Source: Marisa cornuarietis (taxonomy: Eukaryota; Mollusca; Gastropoda; Architaenioglossa; Ampullariidae). From it: a DNA stretch of 64,000 nt. Position 1 is the stretch's first letter. Each line of letters starts with the position of its first letter. Of this stretch, positions 26,201-35,286 are shown one piece after another. The notes beneath the pieces were generated by a model that did no database searches, was not told where the DNA came from, and was given only the letters and a program-made list of their open reading frames with translations. The translations under genes and the position numbers were made by a program. The stretch lies in NCBI GenBank assembly GCA_004794655.1, contig SMMW01000597.1, forward strand, positions 774,501-838,500, read 5' to 3'.

Positions 26201-29200
26201 GGGCAACGAGGAAAAAAATAAAAAAGAAAGAAAAACTGCAATGTCAGGTGAGGAACAATTCCCTTTCACTGCTTCACCTTCGCGCATGCGCCGAACAGTA
26301 AGTCACGCGCCTTCGTACGCGTTGTTACGAGAGAGGTGATCGAGTACACAGACGTCTGTGGGCGTGAGTAGATTCCTGTCTCCGCACAAAGCTTTGTGAT
26401 CTTTCTGCACACAGCCTACAGACTTGCATCTGTAGATCGAGTGCCTATCGCAGACACTTATGGCCGCCATGGCAGATCGCTCACGACTTCCGGTGCAGGC
26501 AATAAGCCTTGGCCCCTGACCCTAACAATGTTATCTAACCCTAAACTAACCCTAATCTAACCAGTGGCGTAGGAAGATGCTCGGCTTTTGAAGGATGGGG
26601 GCAAACTGCACGTTAACAGTGGTGGACATTCACATTAATAATGTCCCTTCGCTTAACCGGCTGGAGAGGACTAGCTCTCTGTATTTGTTGTTGTCTTCGA
26701 TGACTTGCTGTGAGCTTCGTGCTTATTATTGGACACATGCTTCTTCGTCTTCTGTTTCAATGATTTGCTTGTCTGCGGCCTTTTTGGTTCCACCTTCGGC
26801 CTTCTGCGTCCCCATCGAAAGCCAGCCTGTTCCTAACGGTTTCTTGCGCCATTCGTCGCATGATTTTGTTGACTAGAGATCTTTACAGTCATGTTTTATC
26901 CACTTTGATCACTGCAAATTTGACAATTTCTCATCTCCGAATCACTTCGCTACATTTTGCTTCTAGATCAACGTGCACCAGCAGCGTGGATTGAAACCTT
27001 CTGTTGTCACATCGAAAGCCAGCCTCTTTGTAATGATTTCTTCGCGCCACTCGTCGCAGGATTTTGTCGACTAGCGATCTCCACAGCCATATTATCTTCT
27101 CCACTTCCATCACTGCACATTTGACAATTCCTCATCTCCCAACCGCTTTGCTACATTTTGGATTCTTGATCAACGTGTATCAGCAGTGTGGACTGAAACC
27201 ATCTGATGTCTTGTGATCTTTTGTGCGGCCTTTGTGTTGAGGCGACGCCTCTGTCAGCAATCTGTGTGCACGTGGGACACGGGTAGCCAGTTGTCTGCTT
27301 GTCTTCGTCGTCGTCATGTGGACATGCATGCGTGCTCTGGGCGTCTTGAGTTGCACTCACTGTGACTGTGTCTGCTGACATTCGTCGAATGGTTTAGCTC
27401 ACAGCTGTAGACTCCGCCACACCATGCCTCTCAATGTTATCCTTTAGATGTTATGTTCATGCTCGTGTGCAGTAACTTTTTTTCTACCTTGTATTTTTGT
27501 TTGTTGCAATGTCTCTGTATAATTGTTAATAAGTTTGGTCTTTGTTTGAATGTGGTTTTTGTGTCAATCTGTTTTAAAGTTTTTTTTGTTTTTTTGAAGA
27601 GCGCATTGAGTCGAATCTGGAGTTGAAAATTGCGCTTTATAAATCTGCTTTAATAATAATAATAATAATTCTTGTCCCCTCAGTAACTTTTTTGAGGGGG
27701 TGGCAGCCCCCTTGCCCCTCTTGTTCTTACGCTACTGTAACTTCTCGGTTCCCCATAATGACAGGTACAAACATTCACACTCACTGACATCCAGGATTTT
27801 GTAGTGTAACCGGACTGAAGTCACCAGAAAATGATCGGCTTCTTCGATCGGGCTAACACTGCGGCCCTAGCGCAATCAGTCCGTTCCTCTTTAGTGTTAC
27901 AAGGAAGAGGACGGAAGTTCGCAAAGAGAATTTCCTGCTAAAATTCTAGCTCTCGTTCGTCGGGTGCGTTATCTAATGTGATACCTCGCGTTGTGTTCTT
28001 TTTGCCCTCTACTACACACCCGCACTTAGCCGACCTTGGAAACCACAAAAGACCCTGTTTTTTCCCAAATAAAAGTGTGTTTTCTCCGGTACATTGTTCA
28101 ACTCCACGGATCTTCATGTGTGCATTGGTGTGTCACAACTACGGACGACACAATTTCTCTTTCGTTCTAATGACACACATTCATCTCTTTCACACGACGA
28201 GGACATACGTACAACACGCTAGCATTCATGTGGACTGATACACTCACACAGGTAACTAAGTTCAAAGTCATACGCTTTATTTACACATACAACTATTATT
28301 TCTACCCTAACACACCTATACCTAGCCTACTAAAACCTAGAACCTAACTCTCAGGGGAAGGAAGGAAGATAGTGGGTTAAGTGACATGAGCCGCCTTCTA
28401 GCGCGACCCCAGCACCTTGCGGCAAAATGGTACTTCTCCGGTACTCGGGGTGCTTTTGCTGCTTTTCCAAGCAGGACCAGTCGCTTTTTAGTAACAGGTG
28501 CAAGAACTGAATTTTGGCTACTGAAAAGTTTGGGTACTACATCACCCGCTGTGTTGTCGTCTGCGATACTCCGCTCGCGCGACAAGTGGTGGAGCAGAAA
28601 AGGGTGGAGGGTGGAGGGAACAAAGCACTGTCAGCGGTACATGCTGTCCTAAACTAGCGCTCTCGCTACAGTAGCAAATCAGTCGATCAATCAGCCAGTT
28701 TCGACTTACTGATCTCCAAATTATTTTATCAGAAAGTTTACTAAACACGTTTCCCCAGGAATAAGAGACAGCCACAATTGTATTTTGTGATTGTCTGGAA
28801 AATGTACGTTTAAAATTGAGATATTAGTAGTGAAATTCCATTTATCTGACTATTCACTCACTTGCCACTAATCTGTATTGCCTGTTTTGTGTTTTACATC
28901 AGAATGTGTAACTGACTTTAAAGAAATATGGGGATAAATAAAGTGGTATGGTATTGTATTGTACTGACTTTAAAGAAACTACGATTGTGTCGTTTGCCTT
29001 TTGGACTAATGCATTTCATTGACAAAGTATTACAAAATGAAAAGGTAAGAGTGCAGAAGAGCCATTTATCCACCAGCAATATTTCCTTGCAGCTGTGTCC
29101 GTGTTTCAGACGGCTGCCAGCGGTGGCCTACCTGCTGGATGCCATGTGTAGGTGCAGGCACGCAGCCCGGAAAGACTACTCTGCTGGCAACACCCGAGGT

Positions 29201-29554
29201 ACTACAGCTTCGCTCACAGACCAGACCCTCTCCACGCTCGATCCTCACCATAAACGCATCCACAGCGAGGCTCTCGCCGCGTCGCCTGGCTCCCTGGCCA
29301 CTCGCCGTCCCTCAGGCCTCCCAGTCGTGCGCCGCCAACTGACGGAGAAAGAGCAGCAACTCCTGAAGCGCGTCACTGCAGGCCGGCAGCAGTTATGTCC
29401 CTTGATTACCGTGGAGGAGCCTTCGCATGTCGACGGCCTTCTGTCCGATAAGAAGAACATCACGAGGGGACAGGGCGCAAAAATAGAACCAGATGATATC
29501 AGTCAGATACACACTATGATAATCGAAAGCGATGACGTCACTGAAGGCCTGTAA
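6607..29554 (+). CDS. CCAPR: CCAP/neuropeptide S-type G protein-coupled receptor, spliced, N-terminus missing
   Basis: A seven-transmembrane peptide receptor of the plasma membrane. Eight exons (6607-6745, 19072-19175, 20318-20411, 23464-23606, 24330-24480, 24848-24970, 25358-25529, 29110-29554) join with matching phases into 1371 nt, or 456 residues plus TAA. Numbering from the first visible residue: TM1 is 1-25 with the GN motif, and TM2 starts with [13 protein letters not shown]. The disulfide cysteines are C74 and C149, the DRY motif is 98-100 and is followed by [13 protein letters not shown] is 256-259 and NPIIY is 293-297. The segment [14 protein letters not shown] before TM6 and the TM2-TM3 sequence are typical of arthropod and molluscan CCAP receptors and vertebrate NPSR1. 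The C-terminal tail is long (about 145 residues) and helix 8 carries cysteines suited to palmitoylation. The N-terminal extracellular exon is not identified. The family assignment comes from motif recall, not from a search. A vasopressin-like receptor is the main alternative. Confidence 0.93.
6919..6980. repeat. (GT)n(GCGT)n compound microsatellite
   Basis: About 16 GT units pass directly into GCGT/GTGC units. The cysteine- and valine-rich open frames across it are artefacts of the repeat. Confidence 0.95.
12405..12500 (-). repeat. tRNA-derived SINE head, reverse orientation
   Basis: The minus strand carries CTCGGGTTCAGATCCC (box B, 12438-12423) and an upstream box A-like GGTAGCAGTTACATGCTGG. 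This is a tRNA-like head, not a functional tRNA, because the acceptor stem does not pair cleanly. Confidence 0.55.
13362..14031. repeat. 34-bp minisatellite, 20 units, with trimeric higher-order repeat
   Basis: Twenty units of about 34 bp (GAATGTATCCTTCCTCTCTT and GAGACAAAAATACT) run head to tail. Unit types alternate by a 33-bp CATTCCTTCTT variant and by CAAATATACT versus CAAAAATGCT ends. Units 3-5, 6-8 and 9-11 form exact-order trimers of 101 bp starting at 13429, 13530 and 13631. Overlapping minus-strand frames reading [11 protein letters not shown] are produced by the repeat and are not genes. Confidence 0.97.
14832..14892. repeat. (GT)n microsatellite
   Basis: A GT run with a few GC interruptions, directly upstream of a SINE. 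Confidence 0.95.
14905..15090 (+). repeat. tRNA-derived SINE family V, copy 1
   Basis: It shares with 61025-61172 (minus) the sequence GCCTGTCACCARTACAGTGA, box B GGGTTCAGTTCT (14967-14978), and CATGTGGCATCTGTTTACATG. The body continues to about 15090 and is followed by a (TA)n run. The repeated peptide frame in both copies (CHQYSEGW) is repeat-derived. Confidence 0.8.
15900..16700 (+). pseudogene. Non-LTR retrotransposon reverse transcriptase fragment
   Basis: A decayed RT domain of the Jockey/CR1-like type. A frame-shifted [14 protein letters not shown] stretch lies near 15940. An open stretch then contains [20 protein letters not shown] (RT domain 4) and the catalytic FADDTTIH (the family has F/YADD). 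After in-frame stops, fragments such as KILGVTND and [13 protein letters not shown] follow. It is broken by several stops and a frameshift, truncated at both ends and inactive. Confidence 0.85.
16939..17390. mobile_element. hAT-like non-autonomous element, 452 bp
   Basis: Terminal inverted repeats CAGGGGTGGGCAAAG (left) and CTTTGCCATCCCCTG (right) have the hAT (Charlie-type) pattern. The 8-bp flanks gaataggg (16931-16938) and gaataggt (17391-17398) differ at one base, as expected for an ageing 8-bp target duplication. No transposase is present. Confidence 0.8.
18389..18710 (-). CDS. Acidic open frame, possible transposase N-terminus fragment
   Basis: A minus-strand frame from ATG ([17 protein letters not shown]) runs through a strongly acidic region rich in DD, DED and SDDD. 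It ends at a TAA after [11 protein letters not shown] short basic/aromatic start followed by an acidic stretch resembles the N-termini of piggyBac-type (PGBD) transposases, but no catalytic domain follows. It is unlike the flanking sequence. It could also be a random acidic frame or an exon of a nested gene. Confidence 0.25.
18951..18982. repeat. (ACGC)n microsatellite
   Basis: Seven ACGC units followed by CTCGCGCAC, 90 bases before the TM2-TM3 exon. Confidence 0.95.
19072..19175 (+). CDS. CCAPR: CCAP receptor exon: TM2 to TM3 start
   Basis: Acceptor atgtttcag ends at 19071. The exon continues phase 1 and ends phase 0. It encodes the rest of TM2, extracellular loop 1 (TVEWYAGN) and the TM3 cysteine (CKIIQYLQ). 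The donor after CTTCAG is gcaagc rather than gt. The reading frame joins exactly to the next exon (QYLQ then AAVTY), so this looks like a true GC-AG intron. Confidence 0.92.
19176..20317 (+). other. Receptor intron 2, GC-AG type
   Basis: It starts GCAAGC and ends TTTTACAG. GC donors are a known minor class. The first bases after the exon match U1 snRNA at every position except the C. Confidence 0.8.
20318..20411 (+). CDS. CCAPR: CCAP receptor exon: TM3 and DRY motif
   Basis: Acceptor ttttacag ends at 20317 and donor gtaagt starts at 20412. The exon is phase 0 in and phase 1 out. It encodes the TM3 core ([11 protein letters not shown]), the DRY motif and intracellular loop 2 (DAVARPMNF). The last 22 bases and the donor form the first unit of a 44-bp minisatellite that runs into the intron. 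Confidence 0.93.
20390..20562 (+). repeat. 44-bp minisatellite spanning an exon end and splice donor
   Basis: Four units start at CCARTG: 20390-20433, 20434-20477, 20478-20521 (44 bp each) and 20522-20562 (41 bp). A decayed fifth unit follows. Unit 1 contains the last 22 coding bases of the DRY exon and its GTAAGT donor. Unit 2 repeats this as AGAAGCTGTAAGTA, and units 3 and 4 have lost the GT. The array therefore appears to have grown from the exon-intron boundary. Confidence 0.85.
20631..20797 (-). CDS. Coding-like minus-strand segment, unknown
   Basis: Within a 123-codon open frame on the minus strand (20879-20508), this segment has a balanced protein-like composition ([20 protein letters not shown] and [13 protein letters not shown]). 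It ends exactly at a consensus donor GTAAGC. A possible acceptor (gatcgcag) lies before 20797 but lacks a pyrimidine tract. It lies antisense in receptor intron 3. It is not recognised. It may be an exon of a nested gene or a transposon remnant. Confidence 0.25.
21378..21443. repeat. (CA)n microsatellite
   Basis: 33 uninterrupted CA units. Confidence 0.97.
23464..23606 (+). CDS. CCAPR: CCAP receptor exon: TM4 and extracellular loop 2
   Basis: The acceptor gtggcag ends at 23463 and has a poor pyrimidine tract. Donor gtaagg starts at 23607. The exon is phase 1 in and phase 0 out. It encodes the [10 protein letters not shown] start of TM4, the TM4 proline, and loop 2 with the conserved cysteine (QCWIDF). 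The QARVL sequence at the junction matches the family, which supports this acceptor despite its weak tract. Confidence 0.9.
24330..24480 (+). CDS. CCAPR: CCAP receptor exon: TM5
   Basis: Acceptor gtttccag ends at 24329 and donor gtagga starts at 24481. The exon is phase 0 in and phase 1 out. It encodes TM5 ([20 protein letters not shown], with the TM5 proline and tyrosine) and the start of a hydrophilic third intracellular loop. Confidence 0.92.
24848..24970 (+). CDS. CCAPR: CCAP receptor exon: intracellular loop 3 and TM6 start
   Basis: Acceptor ttgggcag ends at 24847 and donor gtgtgt starts at 24971. The exon is phase 1 in and phase 1 out. It holds the rest of loop 3 and the family signature [15 protein letters not shown] leading into TM6 (LIIVI). 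Confidence 0.92.
25358..25529 (+). CDS. CCAPR: CCAP receptor exon: TM6 and TM7
   Basis: Acceptor tctgttcag ends at 25357 and donor gtagat starts at 25530. The exon is phase 1 in and phase 2 out. It encodes the TM6 motif CWSPFF, extracellular loop 3, the TM7 motif [13 protein letters not shown] and the start of helix 8 (CRNLR). Confidence 0.93.
26813..27207. repeat. 197-bp tandem duplication
   Basis: Two direct units begin CATCGAAAGCCAGCC at 26813 and 27010. They share CGTCGCADGATTTTGT, TGACAATTYCTCATCTCC and GCTACATTTTG at the same offsets. They are moderately diverged, so the duplication is not recent. Confidence 0.85.
27520..27669 (+). repeat. Non-LTR retrotransposon-like 3' tail with (TAA)n
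   Basis: The sequence GAGCGCATTGAGTC followed by GCGCTTTATAAAT and (TAA)n resembles the common 3' ends of invertebrate L2/CR1-like retrotransposons and their SINEs. It lies inside the TIR element. Confidence 0.5.
28911..28978 (+). mobile_element. 36-bp retrotransposon tail insertion with 16-bp target duplication
   Basis: The 16-mer ACTGACTTTAAAGAAA occurs at 28911-28926 and 28963-28978. Between them lie 36 bases containing AATAAAGTGGTATGGTATTG, a typical LINE or SINE 3' tail. This is an extremely 5'-truncated retro-insertion in the last receptor intron. Confidence 0.75.
29110..29554 (+). CDS. CCAPR: CCAP receptor last exon: helix 8 and cytoplasmic tail
   Basis: Acceptor gtgtttcag ends at 29109 and TAA is 29552-29554. 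The phase 2 join gives RNLR followed by [15 protein letters not shown], an amphipathic helix 8 with cysteines. About 130 Ser/Thr-rich residues follow. A second good acceptor (ccttgcag) ends at 29092, 17 bases upstream. It would shift the frame and end at 29342. The long frame is preferred because of its helix 8 sequence and length, but transcript data are needed to choose. Confidence 0.82.
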
Positions 29555-29690
29555 TTTGATTAGACACCGTCTCCCCCCCCCCACCAAGGTCATGTTTGAA
29601 GTGTTTACTAGGAACTTAACGAGAAAATGTTTATGAGCTGTGTGACTTTAAAAAAAAGTTCCATGATTCTAACTCCCTGAAAAATACATA

Positions 29691-29696
29691 AATAAA
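29691..29696 (+). terminator. Poly(A) signal AATAAA of the receptor gene
   Basis: A canonical AATAAA lies 137 bases after the receptor stop codon. It is the first such hexamer downstream of the stop, so a short 3' UTR is likely. Confidence 0.6.
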
Positions 29697-32600
29697 CGCT
29701 TTCTGTTAAGCCGCCTTTTATAAAGAAGTCTAAAGTAGCCTTTGCTTTGGTGACAACTCTATGGTCGGTTGAAACACAGTTCCACTATCGTTTATCTGAA
29801 AACACTTGCAGCTAACTACGTGAAGCATTTCGAAGAGAGCTATATGTGTATTTCACAACTGTTGACCTTGCCATGGCTCTTCAAACTTTATATCGTTCTT
29901 TTCATCCTCGTCTCAATCAACCCTTTACCTGAGTTATCGATCTGTAAGCACTTATTCTGGCGTCAGATTCTAATTAACATATGTGTGCCATATTAATTCA
30001 CTGGAATAAGCAGAAGTAAAACTCAGTATCCAAAGAGAAAATTTCTCCCGCTGTTGTGTCATTCTCTGCTGCAAGGCTGCCCGCCCGTGCATAAAATCTT
30101 GAGGACGCCGGATGAAGATTTGAACTCACGACCTGTCTTGGTGACCGCTGTGTGACATCATGTCGGTGATAATTTTGAACACGAATGGTCAAGACTGAGG
30201 AAAGATCGGACTGCACAGACGAAAACAGTTATACACATTCTGGAACGTGATTAAAGTAATCGTCATATCTGATTGTCTTAAGCAGCTCCTTTTTGAAAGA
30301 AAATTAAGTTGCGAGTGAGAATATCGGACTTGCTTCACTGAGCTGTCTCAAACTCGGGGTGGGGGCCGGGTCTTCGACATGTCAGGCGGGAGTTGGGTTT
30401 TTGGCCACGGACGCGCAGTTGAGCAAAACGAAACCGTACAATTTCAGCTATCTTACTAAGAAACTTTTTGAGCTAGTCCATACTAGTTCGCTGTCTCTTT
30501 TTCTCGATTCATTTTATAACATTATGCTATGTTGAAGTGGAGAAGTCAAAATGAGCACGATACTCGTGTTTTGAAGTGTTTACCTGCTTGTTATTTAATC
30601 TTTTGCTTAAGTACAAGAAACGTAGTTGATCTGCTTTTGTTCTTTGGCTGAAAGAGTTGACGTGCTCTGTTGACAACGTACCAGTTGATCAAGATGTTCT
30701 GTTGACCAGGACAGTTGGTTACATCTGAGATTATTTAGCCGGTCACCTCGACGATAGGTCTCATTCAACTAGTCGAAGCGTTTAAGGTTGCTTTTGTACA
30801 TATAGTCACCGTGTTCATCAGTATTTCCAAAGACAAGATGGATATGTTTTAAATGGCTAAGACGTGTCTTAGTACTGCATGTAGACTATTATTTTGTTAT
30901 ACTGGTCGAACGATTGAAACATTGAAACGTTCTGCTACATGCATGTTAGCAACTTTGCTTTTAACTTGCTTCTAAGTGTTTTCTGTAACAGTGTTTGTTG
31001 ACAAAATTCCCCAGTGCTAATTGCAGCATTATTTTATTTATTCATTTTATTTATTTTGTCTGGAAATGTTGATTTAATATAACCGTGTTTTTCACGTCAG
31101 TGTATTGCTAAATTTATTATTATCGACGATCACATGACCCAAGAACAGAACATTTAGGAAAACTTGGTGGGAAAGCACGAAAAGAAAAAAATGAAGTTAA
31201 CGGCTCCCTTTACTATGTACAGAGTGATGAGAAATGGTAACTTCTACAACTCGCTTCCAGCATTGAATTTTCCTAGAGAATGATTTCGGTGTGTCCATAT
31301 TCCGAATGTAAATTTGGCAGAGAAAATGTACATTTACATACAGATTCAGCGCAGATGCAGTGGCTGTCAAAAGAGATACAAAAAGGTGACTGTGCTGCCT
31401 TCCTTTTCATCGGTGCAGCTCTCGAGCAAGCGTCACCCTCTGATTCCAAAGGGATTGTCATAGGGAAAACTAAATATTCAGGGGAGATTACTAAGAGTGC
31501 CTGCTGGATACGTGCGGCCGTCTGATCTCCCCTGGCTTCAGCCGTGGATCACAAAACAGTGGTTTCTGTGTACTGTGTCTTGCAAGTTCGTGGTGTATTC
31601 CTTGGGTGTCGTTGACACTCTGCTGCACCACACGGGATCACACGACTTAAACCGCATGACTTAAGAAGACTTGTGACTAAAAAAACAAACAAAAAAACAC
31701 ACGCACAGAGGACTGTGTGACTTACAACAGATTGAACTGTGTAACTGTTAAACACTTAGTAAATTGTTAAGATTAATTAAAAACGTTTGGTGAATTTGTG
31801 CAGCTTGTGTAAAAAATCCAAACAAACCCGTGATTCTGTAAGTTAAGAATCTCGCCTTACATTTCTTCTCTAATGTGATCATGTCTAACAGCTTGCTGTA
31901 AAGTTGATGTTCATCGTACTTTATTCATTAAAAGGACGAATGTCAAGTTCTTTTGCATGCGTGCAGCTTATGGGGAGGGGGGATAGGGGCATATCACACC
32001 CGCCCATTTTCCCCTGAAAGTGATACCAACCATCACTGATATCAAGATCGTCTTTTTTTCTTTAAGATTGAAAAAGAAAAAAAAGCGATGTTGTCAGTGA
32101 TTCATCTCGAGATCCTGGTAATATCTCGCTGAGGATGAGATTTTATGTTTTCCTGCAAATGCGTTTCTTTATGGAGGTATCAACCCACTCCCTGATTTTT
32201 TTCCCGTAAAATGAAAAATTTCTGATCTCATGATCATTTAAACGCTGTGTGTGACGCAATCGACATTGGCCTTAATGTTTTCTACTTTTCTTCATCTTTT
32301 AAGCTCTGGTCCTGATTATCCAGTGTAAAGCTGCTTTAAGACTTAGTTTTTCGCAGGCCCAATAGTTTTTCCAAGGTGCAATAGTTGAACAGACTTATAT
32401 CTCTGGCTTATAGGCGCACTCTGTCAATCTGACATTAAATTGTCAGGGTTATCGATGATCTTGTGGTTGGGAGACGCCGTGCTCATCAAACAAGCAGACA
32501 TCCTCCAGTCACGTGCCTTACATCTGTCAAAGATAGAAGAGGGGGGAGAGAAGTGGTGAAAACACACACACACACACAAAGAGAGTGTCACATGCCTGAC

Positions 32601-33040
32601 GTTAAAAAAGCGTGGCGGTAAGCAAAAGAAAGCAAAGAATTAACGGTTCTTTTTCTTTCATCTGCCGTTTTTAAAGTGTATAATCTTAAAGGCACAATTT
32701 AAATAATCATTTCTAGGTTTATTTGATAAAGATGCACCAGAGCCTACTAGGTGGATTCAGAAGGATTATTGCTTGACAGAACATTTCTTTGACCTTTGTT
32801 TCGTGTAGTTAGTCGTCAGTGTTTTTGTGTATCTGGAGAAGAAGCATTGATGCACGCTCATCTATAGATGTGCACTGTGAAGATGAAAAACAAGAAGACA
32901 AGCATTGGTACACACATGTACAACGGTAAATAAAGTTGCTGTAATTTTAGTGATGACTAGCCAGTGGAAGTATAGGTATCTAGAAATTGGGGGATAAAAT
33001 GCTTTTGCAGGCTTCGGTCCACATATGTTTCTATTCACAT
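29697..33040. other. Intergenic DNA between receptor and kinase genes
   Basis: No gene recognised on either strand. It contains a weak tRNA-like SINE head near 30.1 kb (minus) and short simple repeats. Confidence 0.5.
30090..30175 (-). repeat. Degenerate tRNA-like SINE head
   Basis: The minus strand reads GGTCGTGAGTTCAAATCTTC, a box B-like sequence, after a weak box A. Low conservation. Confidence 0.35.
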
Positions 33041-34227
33041 GGGAAGACGAGTGTTACAGGTTGATGTAATGTTGAAGTGAGTATATTTCGAGAAACTATT
33101 TCGGGATAATGTCACACAACAGAGTGTAACATGCTACTGTTAAAGGTCGACAAACAACGGAAAAGTAATTATACAACTGTTACAGCTGACTAAATGTAAA
33201 GGTGAGCGTTTCACTCAAACTAAAAACGAGAATCAGCTTTAGCGATTGCTGCTTCAAAGCCATCTTAGACCTCCTTGAAACCTTCGTGAAAGTGAAAAAT
33301 AAAATATTAACAAGAAATGAAGACGGCACCGCTCTAATGTAAGGATTAAAGGGAAAATTAAAACCACCGTGCAACCAAACCGCGCTTTTGTCTTGCACTC
33401 ATATACTGTAATACAGGAAACAGATTTTCTCCGCAAGTATTATATGTCCCTGAAATGAGGAAGTTATTGGGTTTCAGAGTTCCACCCACACTCCAACACA
33501 ACAGACATCATTATTTAGCTTTTGAAAATCTGAGTATTCATAGACAAACACCCACACACACCTCCCTCTCTCACAGATCGACACGTGCACGATTTCTCAC
33601 TGTACTTAAGAACTCATATTTGTCGCGAGGATTGGTGCCTGGATCGATTGTCCTCGCCTACGATCGGAAAAACAAGACAATAAATTTAAGAAAACGCGCA
33701 GTAGAGGAGGAGCCAGAACAGTCTACCATATCGGTGGCCTATTTCCGAGCTAGCTTCTGAATTCGATTTTTACAGCCTTCTTGAAGCAATTATTCAGTAT
33801 TGTCCTCTACATTCACAATCTTCCTATACATTTTGATGAACTACCTATTCAGTATTTTCTACTACATTCAGTATTATCTTCTACATGTTTTGCTTAACAT
33901 ATTTTCTTCTACCTCCAACCCCTCCACGACTAAGCATCTAGATGCTGTGAGGATTATGAGGCGCTTTTGGGGACAGCGTTCGACAGCTGACACCAAGATG
34001 ACTTTCATGCGGCAGCAGCTACAACCGATTCTCGTCTTTAGTTTGAGTGTAAAGCTCACCTTTACAGTACGTCAGTATGTAGCAGTCGTATGATTACCTT
34101 CATACTGTTCGTCGGTCTGTAACAGTCACGTGTTACACTCTGTCCTGCGACGTTATCCCGAAATGTTTTTTCGAAATATGCTGAACATTACACCAGGCTG
34201 TAACAGAGACATGTAACACTCCTTCCC
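33041..34227. mobile_element. 1.19-kb element with long (about 230-bp) inverted terminal repeats
   Basis: The left arm 33041-33267 and right arm 34227-33995 (reverse complement) align nearly end to end. They share ATTTCGGGATAA, ACAGAGTGTAACA, TGTAAAGGTGAGC, ACTCAAACTAAA and ACGAGAATC in the same order and spacing, at roughly 70-75% identity by eye. The central 0.7 kb is AT-rich with no transposase. It is a foldback-like or long-TIR non-autonomous transposon. Confidence 0.85.
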
Positions 34228-34399
34228 ATACGAACATAATACATCCGCATATAATAGTCGATGGCGTGTCCATCGAGCCCCCACAGATTAACCCGAGTAT
34301 AATTTTACTTTCAAATGCCTGTATTTGATTACGATACAACCCCCGAAATCTGAGGTAGCATCCTTCCGTTCGCGCGACACAAACGTTGATTCTCTAACC

Positions 34400-35286
34400 C
34401 AGGGATGGGGACCTTTTTTTCTCCAATAGTCATTTTGATATTTATAACATCATTTGCAAGCCATATAAAATTTGTCATTTAAAAATTAGCCTGGTATATA
34501 TTTGGTCAAAGTGTGGTTTCGCCAGAGGATGTTAACAATCCCAGCTCTCCTGTTCTCTGAGTTACCAAAATCCGCCCTTTCGTAACTAGACGCGCGAAAA
34601 ATATTCTCTGCTTCTATGAAAAGTAGAGCAAAACAACTGTTTGGGGTCTTAAAATATATGTTTATAGTTTGAAAGTTCCTACAGGAAGTATATACTAACA
34701 AAACTACTTTTCCTAATGCAATGCAATTTCCTGTTTGTGGTTGTGCAGTGATAATAATAATAATAATGACTATTTGGTACACACATACCTCCTCCTGATG
34801 GAGGAGACTATGGCATTTACAAAGGTTCTCCACACATGCTTCACCCTCAGACATGCTTGCACCTGCACAAATAAACTCATAAAACCAAACGAATTTTCAC
34901 CAAAGCTTTTTCAATTGCTCGTCCTTTTTTGAATGGATTATGTTGGACACTTGTAGATCTTAACTACACACTGAGATACACAGCAACGTCGACGATCTTT
35001 TTTTTTTTAATTGTAGGAGCCAACATGGTCGAAGAACTACGCGTATCAACACCCAACATTAAACCGGAAGTGGTCTACCCTCGGCTTGGGGTGAAGGTCA
35101 CATGCATGCATAATTCTCTGACTGTCCCGTCTTATGAGTTATGTCTCTGTAATGGACCTTCCTTGCTTGCCCCTCAAAATTTACGTTATTATTATTATTC
35201 ACTTAATATACATTGATGTTGATATGAAAAAAAAGATTTACTGCAATTTGTGGTTACCTTGATAGGCCGTATGTTCCCCACACCTG
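34400..35286. mobile_element. hAT-like non-autonomous element, 887 bp, perfect 8-bp target duplication
   Basis: The ends CAGGGATGGGGACC and GTTCCCCACACCTG are inverted repeats. The flanks ctctaacc at 34392-34399 and 35287-35294 are identical. An intact 8-bp duplication is the hallmark of hAT insertion. No transposase frame is present, and a (TAA)n run lies inside. Confidence 0.85.

Larger units (their letters stand above)
26562..27737. mobile_element. 1.18-kb TIR element with internal tandem repeat
   Basis: The ends CAGTGGCGTAGGAAG (left) and TTCTTACGCTACTG (right) are imperfect inverted repeats. They are flanked by TAAC on both sides (26558-26561 and 27738-27741), a likely 4-bp target duplication. 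Inside are two 197-bp tandem units (26813 and 27010) and a LINE-like (TAA)n tail. There is no transposase frame, so it is non-autonomous. The superfamily is uncertain. Confidence 0.65.
25530..29109 (+). other. Receptor intron 7 (3.6 kb)
   Basis: It separates the TM7 exon from the tail exon. It contains the TIR element at 26562-27737 and a 36-bp retro-insertion at 28927-28962. No additional exon was seen. Confidence 0.8.
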
